From contig NZ_JAASAE010000001.1 in assembly GCF_012726205.1 (NCBI RefSeq), positions 310,001-374,000 on the forward strand: DNA of 64,000 bases, read 5' to 3'. The translations under genes were made by a program, and so were the position numbers. This stretch comes from Rhodococcus sp. HNM0569 (lineage in GTDB: Bacteria > Actinomycetota > Actinomycetes > Mycobacteriales > Mycobacteriaceae). Position 1 is the first letter of the stretch. Every line of letters starts with the position of its first letter. Of the stretch, positions 26,184-38,031 are shown piece after piece. The notes under the pieces are model-generated. The model saw only the letters and a list, made by a program, of their open reading frames with translations. It ran no database searches and was not told the origin of the DNA.

Positions 26184-26636
26184 TCACTCCATGAGGCTTG
26201 CGGCGACCGTCGCACCCAGCTCCCAGCACGCGTCGAGGTCGGCTTTGGCCGGCTTGCCCGACGCGATGACGTACTCGGCTGCCTTCGTCCAGCCCAGGCC
26301 GCCGGTGATCGCGTCGACGGCGCGCTCGGCTCCTTCGGTGCCCTGGTTGCCGTGCAGGTACAGCCCGAACGGGCGCCCCCGGGTCGAGTCGAGGATCGGG
26401 TAGTAGCACACGTCGAACGCATGTTTGAGCGCTCCGCTGACGTATCCGAGGTTGGCGGGGCTGCCGAGGACGTAGCCGTCGGCCTCGAGCATGTCGCTGG
26501 GCGACACCGTGAGGGCGGGGCGACGCACGATCTCGACCCCTTCGATCTCGGGATCGGACGCACCGGAAAGCACCGCTTCGAACATCTCCTGCATGAACGG
26601 CGACGGTGTGTGGTGGACGACGAGGAGGGTCTTCAT
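26184..26636 (-). CDS. Flavodoxin-like / NADPH-dependent FMN reductase family protein
   Basis: A 150-residue single-domain protein starting MKTLLVVHHTPSPFM, with a phosphate loop (HTPSPF), and GYVLGSPANLGYVSGALKHAFD, the FMN-ring contact region of flavodoxin-fold proteins. The later YLHGNQGTEGAERAVDAI is a family feature. Start ATG 26636. It lies 52 bases upstream of the YcaQ-like gene in the same direction and 19 bases downstream of the Rv2772c-like gene. The electron partner is unknown. Confidence 0.82.
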   Translation of the reverse strand: MKTLLVVHHTPSPFMQEMFEAVLSGASDPEIEGVEIVRRPALTVSPSDMLEADGYVLGSPANLGYVSGALKHAFDVCYYPILDSTRGRPFGLYLHGNQGTEGAERAVDAITGGLGWTKAAEYVIASGKPAKADLDACWELGATVAASLME

Positions 26637-26655
26637 CCTGCCGAGAGTACGAGGC

Positions 26656-29078
<2,423 letters not shown>

Positions 29079-30425
29079 TCATGACACGAGCCCGCGTACG
29101 GACGCGGGCAGGTCGCGAGTGCGCCGATAGGGGCCGACGACTGCCGCGCCGAACGGCCTGCGCAGGAGACGCCGGGCGACGCGGCGGACGTCGGCTGGCG
29201 TGACGGCGTCGATGTGCGCGAGCGTGTCGTCGACGCTCTGGTGGCTCGCGTAGTTCAGTTCACTGCGCCCGATCCGCGTCATCCTCGACGCCGAATCCTC
29301 CAGGCCGAGAACGAGATTGCCGCGCAGCGAGCCTTTCGCCCTGGCGCACTCGACATCCGTGATGCCGCGGGAGGCGACCGCCGCGAGCACTTCGCGCACG
29401 ACCGTCGCGACCTCACCGAGGTTCTCCGGCTGGCAGCCCGCGTACACCGAGAAGGCACCGGTGTCGGCGAACGAGTCGATTCCCGAGTACACCGAGTACG
29501 CCAGACCGCGGATCTCGCGTACCTCCTGGAACAACCGTGAACTCAGCCCGCCGCCGACCGCGGCGTTGAGGACCTGCACCGCCCATTTCTCGGGCTCGTG
29601 GCGGCCGTACGAGCGCACGCCGAGCGCGAGATGCGCCTGCTCGCTGTCACGTTCGTGCACGACGAGCGACGGCGCGGTGCGCACGCGTGCCCGGCCCGCG
29701 CGCCGCGGTGCGGGATCGGCCTCGGCGACGCGGCCGGCGAAGGCGCGGCGCACCAACTCGACGGTGTCCGCGTGGTCGACATTGCCCGCGACCGCGACGA
29801 CGGTGTGCCGCGGCGTGTAGCGACGGGTGTGGAACGAGTGCAATTGCGCGCGGGTCATGTCCTCGACGGACGACGTCGAGCCGATCACGGGTCTACCGAC
29901 AGGATGGTCGCCGAACAGCGCCGTCAGGAATGCGTCGCCCACGAGATCTTCGGGATCGTCGTCGCGCATCGCGATCTCCTCGAGCACCACCTGGCGTTCG
30001 ACGTCGACGTCCTCGGCCCGGCACAGGCCGTGCAGGACGACGTCGGAGACGAGGTCGAGCGCCATCGGCAGGTCGTCGTCGAGGACGTGCGCGTAGAAGC
30101 AGGTGTGTTCCTTGGTGGTGAACGCATTGAGCTCGCCGCCGACACCGTCCATGACCTGAGCCATGTCGAGCGCAGACCTGGTCGGCGTCGCCTTGAACAA
30201 CAGGTGTTCGAGGAAGTGCGCGGCGCCGGCGACCGACGGGTGCTCGTCGCGTGAGCCGACGCCCACCCAGACGCCGACCGACGCCGAACGCACGCCGGGA
30301 ACGTACTCGGTGACGACGCGAACGCCGTTGGGGAGGACGGTGCGGGCGACGCCGATGGCGTCGGCGGATCCGGGGCGCGGGACGGCCTGCGCGCGGCCGG
30401 GGCGGGAGCGGTATCGGCTGGTCAT
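29079..30425 (-). CDS. pepR: M16 family zinc protease (PepR-like)
   Basis: The family of mitochondrial-processing-like peptidases. The inverted zinc motif HFLEH lies in AGAAHFLEHLLF, and the downstream Glu in VVLEEIAMRDDD completes the site. GNVDHADTVELV marks the domain linker and GGGLSSRLFQEVREIRGLAYSV the second domain. Read from ATG 30425 the protein has 448 residues. A TTG five codons upstream is another candidate. It follows pnp after a hairpin terminator; in M. tuberculosis I recall pepR next to gpsI (pnp). Confidence 0.9.
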   Translation of the reverse strand: MTSRYRSRPGRAQAVPRPGSADAIGVARTVLPNGVRVVTEYVPGVRSASVGVWVGVGSRDEHPSVAGAAHFLEHLLFKATPTRSALDMAQVMDGVGGELNAFTTKEHTCFYAHVLDDDLPMALDLVSDVVLHGLCRAEDVDVERQVVLEEIAMRDDDPEDLVGDAFLTALFGDHPVGRPVIGSTSSVEDMTRAQLHSFHTRRYTPRHTVVAVAGNVDHADTVELVRRAFAGRVAEADPAPRRAGRARVRTAPSLVVHERDSEQAHLALGVRSYGRHEPEKWAVQVLNAAVGGGLSSRLFQEVREIRGLAYSVYSGIDSFADTGAFSVYAGCQPENLGEVATVVREVLAAVASRGITDVECARAKGSLRGNLVLGLEDSASRMTRIGRSELNYASHQSVDDTLAHIDAVTPADVRRVARRLLRRPFGAAVVGPYRRTRDLPASVRGLVS

Positions 30426-30495
30426 CGACGAACGGTGCAAGCGCCGAGCAGAGTGCGGTCGTGGTCCACAGACGCGACCCTACACGCGCCGAGAG

Positions 30496-30535
30496 GGCGA
30501 ACGGCCCCCGCGTCGTGACGCGGGGGCCGTTCGCC
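30496..30535 (-). terminator. Terminator of pnp
   Basis: A perfect 17-bp stem (GGCGAACGGCCCCCGCG with its complement) around six bases lies ten bases after the pnp stop. There is no U-tract. The strength of the stem suggests termination or protection of the mRNA 3' end. Confidence 0.8.
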
Positions 30536-30544
30536 GAGAGCCGG

Positions 30545-32821
30545 TTACTCTGCCGAGTCGCCTGCAGGCGCGGCGGCGTCGCCCTCGGCGGGGGCGTCGT
30601 CGTCGACCGGGACGAGCGAGATCTTGCCGCGGTTGTCGATGTCCGCGATCTCGACTCGGATCTTCGATCCGACGTTCACGACGTCCTCGACCTTCGCGAC
30701 CCGCTTTCCGCCACCGAGCTTGCTGATGTGCAGCAGGCCGTCGCGACCCGGAAGCAGCGACACGAACGCACCGAACGCCGTCGTCTTGACGACGGTGCCG
30801 AGGAATCGCTCGCCGACCTTCGGCAGCTGCGGGTTCGCGATCGCGTTGATCTTGTCGATCGCGGCCTGTGCCGACGGGCCGTCGGACGCGCCGACGAACA
30901 CCGTGCCGTCGTCCTCGATCGAGATGTTGGCGCCGGTCTCCTCGGTGATCGAGTTGATCATCTTGCCCTTGGGCCCGATGACCTCGCCGATCTTGTCGAC
31001 CGGCACCTTGATCGCCGTGATGCGCGGTGCGTACGGGCTCATCTCGTCGGGGGCGTCGATGGCCTCGGCCATGACCTCGAGGATCGTGAGCCGCGCGTCC
31101 TTGGCCTGCGTGAGCGCACCCGCGAGGACCTGCGACGGGATACCGTCGAGCTTGGTGTCGAGCTGCAGCGCCGTGACGAAGTCCTTCGTGCCCGCGACCT
31201 TGAAGTCCATGTCGCCGAAGGCGTCCTCGGCACCGAGGATGTCGGTGAGCGCGACGTAACGGGTCTCGCCGTCGACCTGGTCGGACACGAGGCCCATCGC
31301 GATGCCCGCGACCGGCGCCTTGAGCGGGACGCCCGCGTTGTACAGCGACATCGTGGACGCGCACACCGAACCCATCGACGTCGAGCCGTTCGAGCCCAGC
31401 GCCTCGGACACCTGACGGATCGCGTAGGGGAACTCGTCGACGCTCGGCAGCACCGGCACGAGTGCACGCTCGGCGAGCGCGCCGTGGCCGATCTCGCGCC
31501 GCTTGGGCGACCCGACGCGGCCCGTCTCACCCGTCGAGTACGGCGGGAAGTTGTAGTGGTGCATGTACCGCTTGCTCGTCTCGGGGCCGAGCGAGTCGAT
31601 CTGCTGCGCCATCTTGACCATGTCGAGAGTGGTGACGCCCAGGATCTGGGTCTCGCCGCGCTCGAACAGCGCGCTGCCGTGTGCACGCGGCACGACGGCG
31701 ACCTCGGCGGACAGCGAACGGATGTCGGTGATGCCGCGGCCGTCGATGCGGAACTGGTCACGCAGGATGCGCTGGCGCACGAGTTTCTTGGTCAGCGACC
31801 GGAACGCCGCGCCGAGCTCCTTCTCGCGACCCTCGAAGTTCTGCTCGAGTGCGCCGAGGACCTCGCCCTTGATCTCGTCGGTGCGGTCGTCGCGCTCCTG
31901 CTTGCCGGCGATGGTGAGCGCCTCGGCGAGCTTGTCGGCGGCAACCTTCTCGACGGCCTCGTAGGCGTCGGCCTCGTAGGGCGGGAACAGCGGGAACTCG
32001 CCGGTGGCCTTGGCGGCCTTGCTCGCGAGCGCCTGCTGCGCAGTGCACAGGCGCGCGATGAACGGCTTCGCCGCTTCGAGGCCCTCGGCCACGATGGCCT
32101 CGGTAGGCGCCTGGGCGCCGCCGTCGACCAGAGAGATGACGTTCTCGGTGGCCTCGGCCTCGACCATCATGATCGCGACGTCCGCGTCGTCGCCCGAGCC
32201 GCCGACGATACGGCCCGCGACGACCATGTCGAACACGGCGTTCTCGAGCTGCTCGACGGTCGGGAACGCAACCCACTGGCCGGCCTTGTTCTCCTCCGAC
32301 GTGATGAGCGCGACGCGCACGCCGCCGACGGGACCGGAGAACGGGAGGCCCGCGATCTGCGTGGACGCGGACGCGGCGTTGATCGCCACGACGTCGTACA
32401 GATCCTTCGGGTCGAGGCTCATGACAGTGACGACGACCTGGATCTCGTTGCGCAGACCGTCGACGAAGGACGGGCGCAGCGGCCGGTCGATCAGGCGGCA
32501 CGTGAGGATCGCGTCGGTGGAAGGACGGCCTTCGCGGCGGAAGAACGAGCCGGGAATGCGGCCCGCGGCGTACATACGCTCCTCGACGTCGACCGTGAGG
32601 GGGAAGAAGTCGAAGTGGTCCTTCGGGTGCTTGCCGGCACTGGTGGCCGACAGCAGCATCGTCTCGTCGTCGAGGTAGGCGACGACCGAACCTGCGGCCT
32701 GCTGCGCGAGCCTGCCGGTCTCGAATCGGATGGTGCGCGTACCGAACGCGCCGTTGTCGATGACTGCGGTGGATTCGAACACGCCTTCGTCGATCTCGGC
32801 GACTGCGGTGGTTTCTGTCAT
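30545..32821 (-). CDS. pnp: Polynucleotide phosphorylase / guanosine pentaphosphate synthetase
   Basis: PNPase degrades RNA phosphorolytically from the 3' end and can add tails. The 758-residue protein has two RNase PH domains (the second with [13 protein letters not shown] and [13 protein letters not shown]), a KH domain ([23 protein letters not shown]) and an S1 domain ([18 protein letters not shown]). The C-terminal tail is Asp/Ala-rich. ATG 32821 is chosen because [13 protein letters not shown] matches the actinobacterial N-terminus. An unusually long leader of 447 bases separates it from rpsO. Confidence 0.96.
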   Translation of the reverse strand: MTETTAVAEIDEGVFESTAVIDNGAFGTRTIRFETGRLAQQAAGSVVAYLDDETMLLSATSAGKHPKDHFDFFPLTVDVEERMYAAGRIPGSFFRREGRPSTDAILTCRLIDRPLRPSFVDGLRNEIQVVVTVMSLDPKDLYDVVAINAASASTQIAGLPFSGPVGGVRVALITSEENKAGQWVAFPTVEQLENAVFDMVVAGRIVGGSGDDADVAIMMVEAEATENVISLVDGGAQAPTEAIVAEGLEAAKPFIARLCTAQQALASKAAKATGEFPLFPPYEADAYEAVEKVAADKLAEALTIAGKQERDDRTDEIKGEVLGALEQNFEGREKELGAAFRSLTKKLVRQRILRDQFRIDGRGITDIRSLSAEVAVVPRAHGSALFERGETQILGVTTLDMVKMAQQIDSLGPETSKRYMHHYNFPPYSTGETGRVGSPKRREIGHGALAERALVPVLPSVDEFPYAIRQVSEALGSNGSTSMGSVCASTMSLYNAGVPLKAPVAGIAMGLVSDQVDGETRYVALTDILGAEDAFGDMDFKVAGTKDFVTALQLDTKLDGIPSQVLAGALTQAKDARLTILEVMAEAIDAPDEMSPYAPRITAIKVPVDKIGEVIGPKGKMINSITEETGANISIEDDGTVFVGASDGPSAQAAIDKINAIANPQLPKVGERFLGTVVKTTAFGAFVSLLPGRDGLLHISKLGGGKRVAKVEDVVNVGSKIRVEIADIDNRGKISLVPVDDDAPAEGDAAAPAGDSAE

Positions 32822-33216
32822 TCTCGTCTTTTCTCTTCGTCTCTTCGTCGTGCGCGACACCGATGGCATCGGTCGCGGCACGGAACTGCACACGCCGCCG
32901 CGTGGCGGGGCTCATCCGAGGCAGTGGTCCTGCACCGGCAGTGTGTCTGCAACGGCAGTGGACCTGCACGCCCGGCGGCCATCGATCGAAGCTGCCGTAT
33001 ACCCCGCGGCGGGGCATTCCGGCAACCACTACCGAGGACCGTCCGATCGGATGCAACCCGCGACGCGAAGGCTCGGCGCTCGGTGGCGACCGGGCGGTGC
33101 GTCGGACCGGGAGGCCCTGGAGTGCGCTCACGCGCACCCTTCCGAAACCCTACCAGTCGGTCATCGGTCCCCGAGGTGGTCGCGAGGCGACACCGGCGAG
33201 CAAGGCACCACGAACG
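32822..33216 (-). other. Long intergenic region between rpsO terminator and pnp
   Basis: No coding frame I trust lies here. It holds a 17-bp tandem repeat (32920-32970) and otherwise GC-rich sequence. It should contain the pnp promoter and leader; the position of the promoter is not clear by eye. Confidence 0.6.
32920..32970. repeat. 17-bp tandem repeat, three diverged copies, in the pnp leader
   Basis: Units start at 32920, 32937 and 32954 and share GGCAGTG, then a variable GTC/TGT/GAC-like core, then CTGCA. They lie 99 bases or more upstream of the pnp ATG in the untranslated region. Confidence 0.75.
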
Positions 33217-33254
33217 CACGATGCCCGTCCGCCGGAGGGCGGACGGGCATCGTG
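33217..33254 (-). terminator. Terminator of rpsO
   Basis: A perfect 17-bp stem, CACGATGCCCGTCCGCC with its complement, closes on a four-base loop. It starts 14 bases after the rpsO stop. There is no U-tract. Confidence 0.85.
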
Positions 33255-33268
33255 ACGGTCGAGGAAAA

Positions 33269-33538
33269 TCAGCGACGCAGGCCGAGGCGCTCGATGAGCG
33301 AGCGGTAGCGCGCGATGTCGACCTTCTGCACGTACTTGAGCAGACGGCGACGACGGCCGACGAGCAGCAGCAGGCCACGACGCGAGTGATGGTCGTGCTT
33401 GTGCGTCTTGAGGTGCTCGGTGAGGCCGACGATGCGATTGGTGAGCAGAGCCACCTGTGCCTCCGGCGAACCGGTGTCGGTCTCGTGCAGCCCGTACTCG
33501 GTGAGGATCTGCTTCTTCTGTTCGGTGGACAGAGCCAC
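33269..33538 (-). CDS. rpsO: 30S ribosomal protein S15
   Basis: S15 is a primary 16S rRNA-binding protein. The 89-residue sequence has the family core [16 protein letters not shown] and [25 protein letters not shown] 33538 is preceded by AGGAG at a normal distance, and the protein start [10 protein letters not shown] is that of other Actinobacteria. It ends in a strong hairpin before pnp. Confidence 0.98.
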   Translation of the reverse strand: MALSTEQKKQILTEYGLHETDTGSPEAQVALLTNRIVGLTEHLKTHKHDHHSRRGLLLLVGRRRRLLKYVQKVDIARYRSLIERLGLRR

Positions 33539-33586
33539 GTTCACTCCTGATGACGACGTCCGCGTGCAAGGAACGCCTCCGATTCG

Positions 33587-33636
33587 CCGAACGACAAGTT
33601 CCGAACGACAAGTTCCGAACGACAAGTTCCGAACGA
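33587..33636. repeat. 14-bp tandem repeat, 3.6 copies, upstream of rpsO
   Basis: CCGAACGACAAGTT occurs exactly at 33587, 33601 and 33615, then partially to 33636. Each unit holds the inverted repeat GAAC-N5-GTTC. The array lies in the rpsO 5' region, 49 bases from its start, between ribF and rpsO. Confidence 0.9.
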
Positions 33637-33692
33637 TCCGGAGGCGCGGTGCGGCCACCGCGAACCGCAGCACACACCGATCGACCAGTCTA

Positions 33693-34643
33693 TCAGGACC
33701 GATCGGCGAACAACTCGCGGGTGCGATCGGCGTCGCGGTGCATCTGCGCGATCAGCGACTCGACCGAATCGAACTTCTCCATACCGCGCAGCCGCTCGAC
33801 GAAGTCGACCGCGACATGCTGGCCGTACAGGTCGACGTCCGCGTCGAGTACGTATGCCTCGACCGTGCGGTCGCGGCCCTCGAAGGTGGGATTCGTGCCG
33901 ACCGAAACCGCGGCCATGGCGGAAGGACCGAGCTCGGGTCCCTCGCCGAGCACGCTGAACCGCGCGGCGTACACCCCGTCGGCGGGGATCGCCGAGTGCA
34001 CCGGTGGCGCGATGTTGGCGGTGGGAAAGCCGAGGCCCCGACCGCGGCCGTCGCCGTGGACGACGACTCCCTCGACGCGATGCGGGCGGCCGAGCGCCTC
34101 TTCGGCGGCCGCCATGTCGCCCGCCTCGACGCACGAGCGGATGTAGGTGGCCGAGAAGGTGACGTCGTCCTGCGACGCGAGCGCGACGCCGTCGACGGCG
34201 AAGCCGAAGCGCGCGCCGAGATCGCGCAGCATCGGCACCGTACCCGCCGCCTTCTTGCCGAAGGTGAAGTTGTCGCCGACGACGACCTCGGCGACGTGCA
34301 GGCGTTCGACGAGCAGGTCGTGGGCGTACCGCTCGGGCGTGAGCTTCATGAATTCGTGCGTGAACGGCATGACGCAGAAGACGTCGACACCGAGCTGCTC
34401 GACGAGTTCGGCGCGGCGTGTGAGCGTCGTCAGTTGCGCGGGATGGCTGCCGGGCCGCACGACCTCCATGGGGTGCGGATCGAACGTCATCAACACGCTC
34501 GGCAGGTCGCGGCGGCGCGCCGCGGCGACCGCGCGGTCGATGAGCTGCGCGTGTCCACGGTGCACGCCGTCGAACACACCGATCGTCAGTACACACCGCC
34601 CCCAGTCGGGAGGTATTTCGTCGAGACCACGCCACCTCAGCAC
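33693..34643 (-). CDS. ribF: Bifunctional riboflavin kinase / FAD synthetase
   Basis: RibF phosphorylates riboflavin to FMN and adenylates it to FAD. The 316-residue protein has the FAD-synthetase nucleotidyl-transferase motif [14 protein letters not shown], then [13 protein letters not shown], and the kinase domain with [11 protein letters not shown] and [18 protein letters not shown] 34643 begins [11 protein letters not shown]. It precedes rpsO on the same strand, separated by the repeat array. Confidence 0.96.
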   Translation of the reverse strand: MLRWRGLDEIPPDWGRCVLTIGVFDGVHRGHAQLIDRAVAAARRRDLPSVLMTFDPHPMEVVRPGSHPAQLTTLTRRAELVEQLGVDVFCVMPFTHEFMKLTPERYAHDLLVERLHVAEVVVGDNFTFGKKAAGTVPMLRDLGARFGFAVDGVALASQDDVTFSATYIRSCVEAGDMAAAEEALGRPHRVEGVVVHGDGRGRGLGFPTANIAPPVHSAIPADGVYAARFSVLGEGPELGPSAMAAVSVGTNPTFEGRDRTVEAYVLDADVDLYGQHVAVDFVERLRGMEKFDSVESLIAQMHRDADRTRELFADRS

Positions 34644-34701
34644 GAGTCGAAGCCTACGGGGCGGCCCGCGGCGGGTCACGTCGGGACCGGGTGTGGTGCC
34701 C

Positions 34702-34707
34702 TAAGCT
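34702..34707 (+). promoter_or_regulatory. -10 box for leaderless DtxR-family gene
   Basis: TAAGCT fits TANNNT and ends seven bases before GTG 34715, with no Shine-Dalgarno in the gap, so the start codon is the likely transcription start. Confidence 0.5.
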
Positions 34708-34714
34708 CGTGGAC

Positions 34715-35416
34715 GTGGCAGCTCACAGCACCGACTCCCCGGATCCGAGTGCGACCGACGTGCTCTCGTCGGTCGCGCAGGACTATCTGAAGGTCATCTG
34801 GACGATTCAGGAGTGGTCGCACGAGCGTGTGTCCACCAAGCTGTTGTCGGAGAAGATCGGCGTGTCGGCGTCGACCGTGTCGGAAGCGATTCGCAAACTC
34901 GCCGACCAGGGTCTGGTCGATCACGCGCGCTACGGCGCGATCGCCCTCACCGACGCCGGCCGGGTCGCCGCCGTCGGCATGGTCCGCAGGCACCGACTGC
35001 TCGAGACCTTCCTCGTCGAGGAACTCGGCTACGGGTGGGACGAGGTGCACGACGAGGCCGAAGTCCTCGAGCACGCCGTGTCGGATCTGCTGATCTCCCG
35101 CATCGATGCGAAACTCGGTTGCCCCGAACGTGATCCGCACGGAGACCCGATTCCGCGGGCCGACGGCTCGGTGCCCACTCCCCCGGCCCGCCAGCTGAGC
35201 GATTTCGGCAACGGGGAGCACGGCCGCATCGCGCGGATCTCCGATGCCGATCCCGAGATGCTCCGCTACTTCGACTCGATGGGCGTTGCGCTCGACGTCG
35301 AGGTCACCGTGCTCGAACGACGCGACTTCGCCGGCACCGTGTCCATCCGCCTCGGCGACCGCGACGAGTCGGTCGAGCTGGGAAATCCTGCTGCACAGGC
35401 GATCTGGATCGTCTGA
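34715..35416 (+). CDS. DtxR/MntR-family metal-dependent regulator (SirR-like)
   Basis: Represses metal-uptake genes when loaded with Mn2+ or Fe2+. The 233-residue protein has the winged helix (IGVSASTVSEAIRKLADQGLVDHARYG), the metal-binding and dimerisation region (HRLLETFLVEELGYGWDEVHDEAEVLEH with His and Glu ligands), and a C-terminal SH3/FeoA-like domain. GTG 34715 is preferred over GTG 34709 because it lies seven bases after a -10 box. I recall sirR (Rv2788) at this place beside ribF and truB. The manganese riboswitch and TerC gene elsewhere in the window suggest a manganese network; direct control is untested. Confidence 0.9.
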   Translation: MAAHSTDSPDPSATDVLSSVAQDYLKVIWTIQEWSHERVSTKLLSEKIGVSASTVSEAIRKLADQGLVDHARYGAIALTDAGRVAAVGMVRRHRLLETFLVEELGYGWDEVHDEAEVLEHAVSDLLISRIDAKLGCPERDPHGDPIPRADGSVPTPPARQLSDFGNGEHGRIARISDADPEMLRYFDSMGVALDVEVTVLERRDFAGTVSIRLGDRDESVELGNPAAQAIWIV

Positions 35417-35422
35417 CTCGCG

Positions 35423-36379
35423 TCAGCGCAGCGTCGCGGGCCGCACCACCATCACCGACGCGGCGCGCCTGCCGCTCTCCCGGACCAATGCGATGGTGTC
35501 GCCGTTGGGGGCGATCGCCGCGTACACGTCCTTGCGCCCGACCGGCGTGAGCCAGCGGCCCTGGCTCAGCGATTCCGCCTCGGCCTCGTCGATCGCGCGG
35601 TGCGGGAACGCGACCCGCGCAGCCTCGTCGATGCTCAAGCTCACGCGCGGGTCGTCCGCGAGTGCGTCGAGCGTCTTGGCGTGCTCGAGCGTGAACGGAC
35701 CGACCCGGGTGCGGCGCAATGCCGTCAGGTGTCCACCCACGCCGAGCGCGGCGCCGAGGTCACGGGCCAGCGCCCGCACGTAGGTGCCCGAGGAACACTC
35801 GACCGCCACGTCGAGATCGACGTAGCCTCCGCTTTCCTGCCCGCCGCCTGCCTCGTCCTCGGCGCCCCACTCGCCGTCGCGTCGCGCGAGCACGTCGAAC
35901 CGGGTGACGCTCACCCGTCGCGGCGCGAGTTCGACGCTCGTGCCCTCGCGCATCAGCGCGTGCGCGCGCCTGCCGTCCACCTTGATGGCGCTGACGCTCG
36001 CGGGCACCTGGTCGATGTCGCCGGTGAGGGTCGCCACGACGCGGGCGATCGCGTCGTCGGTGACCTGGGACGCGTCGGTGCGGGCGAGGACGTCGCCGTC
36101 GGCGTCGTCGCTCGTGGTGGCGGCGCCGAGCCGGATCGTCGCGATGTACGCCTTGGTGGTGAGCGAGAGCAGCCCGAGCATCTTGGTGGCGCGTTCGACG
36201 CCGAGGACGAGGACCCCCGTGGCCATCGGGTCGAGCGTGCCGGCATGCCCGACCTTGCGGGTGTTCAACAGCTTGCGCACGCGCGCGACGACGTCGTGGC
36301 TGGTCATTCCCGCGTCCTTGTCGACGACGAGCAGTCCTGCTCCCTCGAGACCGGACGCGGGTTTGTCGGTTGCTGCCAC
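35423..36379 (-). CDS. truB: tRNA pseudouridine-55 synthase
   Basis: TruB makes pseudouridine 55 in the tRNA T-loop. The 318-residue protein has the catalytic motif GHAGTLDPMATGVL with Asp, the YIATIRLG strand and SSGTYVRALARDLG. A Glu/Gly insert (EDEAGGGQESGGY) is species-specific. GTG 36379 starts VAATDKPASG. It is convergent with the DtxR-family gene, with only six bases between the stops. Confidence 0.95.
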   Translation of the reverse strand: MAATDKPASGLEGAGLLVVDKDAGMTSHDVVARVRKLLNTRKVGHAGTLDPMATGVLVLGVERATKMLGLLSLTTKAYIATIRLGAATTSDDADGDVLARTDASQVTDDAIARVVATLTGDIDQVPASVSAIKVDGRRAHALMREGTSVELAPRRVSVTRFDVLARRDGEWGAEDEAGGGQESGGYVDLDVAVECSSGTYVRALARDLGAALGVGGHLTALRRTRVGPFTLEHAKTLDALADDPRVSLSIDEAARVAFPHRAIDEAEAESLSQGRWLTPVGRKDVYAAIAPNGDTIALVRESGRRAASVMVVRPATLR

Positions 36380-36429
36380 GTGCTCCGATTCTGCCAGGAC
36401 CGGTGCGTGCACCGAAATCGCGCGACCGT

Positions 36430-37101
36430 TCAGCTCACGACGATCGCGGTGACGATCAGGCCGTCGGACACGAGCCAGCGTCCGTCGAATCCGGTGAGCG
36501 GCGCCCCGGACGGGTTGTCGCCCGGCACGAGCAGTGTGGACCGGAACGTGCCGGACATCCCGCTTCCGCCTGCGTCGTCGCGCACGAACGTGATGCGCGC
36601 GTCCTCGAACCCGAGCCAGCGGCCGGTGAGCGGGAACCAGGCCTTGTAGGTCGCTTCCTTCGCGCAGAACAGGACGCGGTCCGAGCGCACGCCGTCGCCG
36701 AGGCCGCCGCCCGCGAGCCAGTCGCGCTCGTCCGGGATGCTCACGTGGTCGAGCACGCCGTCGGGTAGCCCGTCGTGCGGTTCGGCGTCGATGCCGACCG
36801 AGCGCACCCCCATCGCGTACGCGACGACCGCGGCGCGATAGCCGTCGCAGTGCGTGAGGCTGCCGACGACTCCCCTCGGCCACACCGGCGCGCCCTTGTC
36901 GCCGCGCAGCACCGGGCCGGGTTCGACGCCGAGCCTCGCCATCGCTTCGCGCGCGCAGTGTCGGGCACCGACGAATTCGCGTTTGCGCTTGTCGACCGCG
37001 CGCGCGACGAGTGGCGCCTCGAGCGGGTGTGGTTCGAGACCGGGCGGGTCCTCGAACAGTTCGGCCGCGGCGACTCCGGACGGGAGAATGCGTTCGATCA
37101 T
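36430..37101 (-). CDS. pptT: 4'-phosphopantetheinyl transferase (PptT-like)
   Basis: Attaches phosphopantetheine to carrier domains of fatty acid, polyketide and siderophore synthases. The 223-residue Sfp-like protein has the metal-binding VGIDAEPH and the second motif FCAKEATYKAWFP, together with GSLTHCDGYRAAV. The ATG at 37101 overlaps the phosphoesterase stop by four bases, so the genes are coupled. I recall pptT next to truB in M. tuberculosis. Confidence 0.93.
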   Translation of the reverse strand: MIERILPSGVAAAELFEDPPGLEPHPLEAPLVARAVDKRKREFVGARHCAREAMARLGVEPGPVLRGDKGAPVWPRGVVGSLTHCDGYRAAVVAYAMGVRSVGIDAEPHDGLPDGVLDHVSIPDERDWLAGGGLGDGVRSDRVLFCAKEATYKAWFPLTGRWLGFEDARITFVRDDAGGSGMSGTFRSTLLVPGDNPSGAPLTGFDGRWLVSDGLIVTAIVVS

Positions 37102-38027
37102 CGCCGTCCCCTCGCCCGCATCTCGTCGATCTGCGCTTCCTGCTCGGGTGTCACCGTGAAATGACCGCCCCATTTGTTGAGCGCACCCGGTGGGTACTTC
37201 GGGTCGGGCAGGATCTGCCGCAGGACGTTGTCGGGCAGGCCACGGCGCTGCCATTCACGGGGGTAGCCGACGGAGACCTCTTCGAAGCGCACCCCGTCGT
37301 AGTAGGTGGTGCGCGGGATGTGCAGGTGGCCGTACACCGAGCACACGGCGTGATAGCGCGTGTGCCAGTCCGCGGTGGCCTCGGTACCGCACCACAGGGC
37401 GAACTCGGGGTACCACAGCACCTGCGTGGGTTCGCGCACGAGCGGAAAATGGTTGATCAGGACGGTGCGGGTGCCCGGTTCGAGTGCGTCGAGCCGTGCG
37501 CGCGTGTAGTCGACGCGGGCGCGACACCATGCGTCGCGCGTCGCGTACGGCTCGCTACCGAGCAGGAACTCGTCGGTGGCGACCACATTCTTCTCGCGGG
37601 CGATGGCGAGTCCCTCGGTCTTGTCCCGTGCCCCGGCGGGCAGGAACGAGTAGTCGTACAGCAGGAACATCGGCACGAGCGTCACCGGACCGTCGTCGCC
37701 GTGCCACACCGGGTAGGAGTCCTCCGGGGTGAGCACACCGAGTTCGCGGCACATCGCGACGAGATAGTCGTAGCGTGCGACGCCGTGCATCTGCACGGGA
37801 TCCTTCGCGGTCGTCCACAGCTCGTGGTTGCCCGGCACCCACAGCACCTTCGCGAACCGCTCGGTGAGCAACTCGAGCGCCCACCGGATGTCGTCGGTCT
37901 TCTCCGACACGTCCCCCGCCACGATGAGCCAGTCGTCGGGCGATTCGGGTTCGATGCCCTCGGTGACGGGGCGGTTGCCCCGGTGACCGACATGGATGTC
38001 ACTGACCGCCAACAGTTTCGGACTCAC
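37098..38027 (-). CDS. Metallophosphoesterase
   Basis: A 309-residue calcineurin-like phosphoesterase. Metal-binding motifs are complete: SDIHVGH, AGDVSEK, PGNHELW, INHFPLV and YGHLHI. The partner position just upstream of pptT is conserved (I recall Rv2795c as a PPT hydrolase that removes phosphopantetheine from carrier proteins), so the same role is plausible but not shown here. GTG 38027 starts VSPKLLAVSD. The stop overlaps pptT. Confidence 0.9.
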   Translation of the reverse strand: MSPKLLAVSDIHVGHRGNRPVTEGIEPESPDDWLIVAGDVSEKTDDIRWALELLTERFAKVLWVPGNHELWTTAKDPVQMHGVARYDYLVAMCRELGVLTPEDSYPVWHGDDGPVTLVPMFLLYDYSFLPAGARDKTEGLAIAREKNVVATDEFLLGSEPYATRDAWCRARVDYTRARLDALEPGTRTVLINHFPLVREPTQVLWYPEFALWCGTEATADWHTRYHAVCSVYGHLHIPRTTYYDGVRFEEVSVGYPREWQRRGLPDNVLRQILPDPKYPPGALNKWGGHFTVTPEQEAQIDEMRARGRR

Positions 38028-38031
38028 TCAC

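Noticed and set aside
30461-33550. A 1029-codon plus-strand frame opposite pnp and rpsO
   Set aside because: The minus strand encodes unmistakable PNPase and S15, and the plus product has no recognisable domain.
33587-33636. CRISPR array
   Set aside because: The repeats are tandem with no spacers and only 14 bp long; there are no cas genes in the window.
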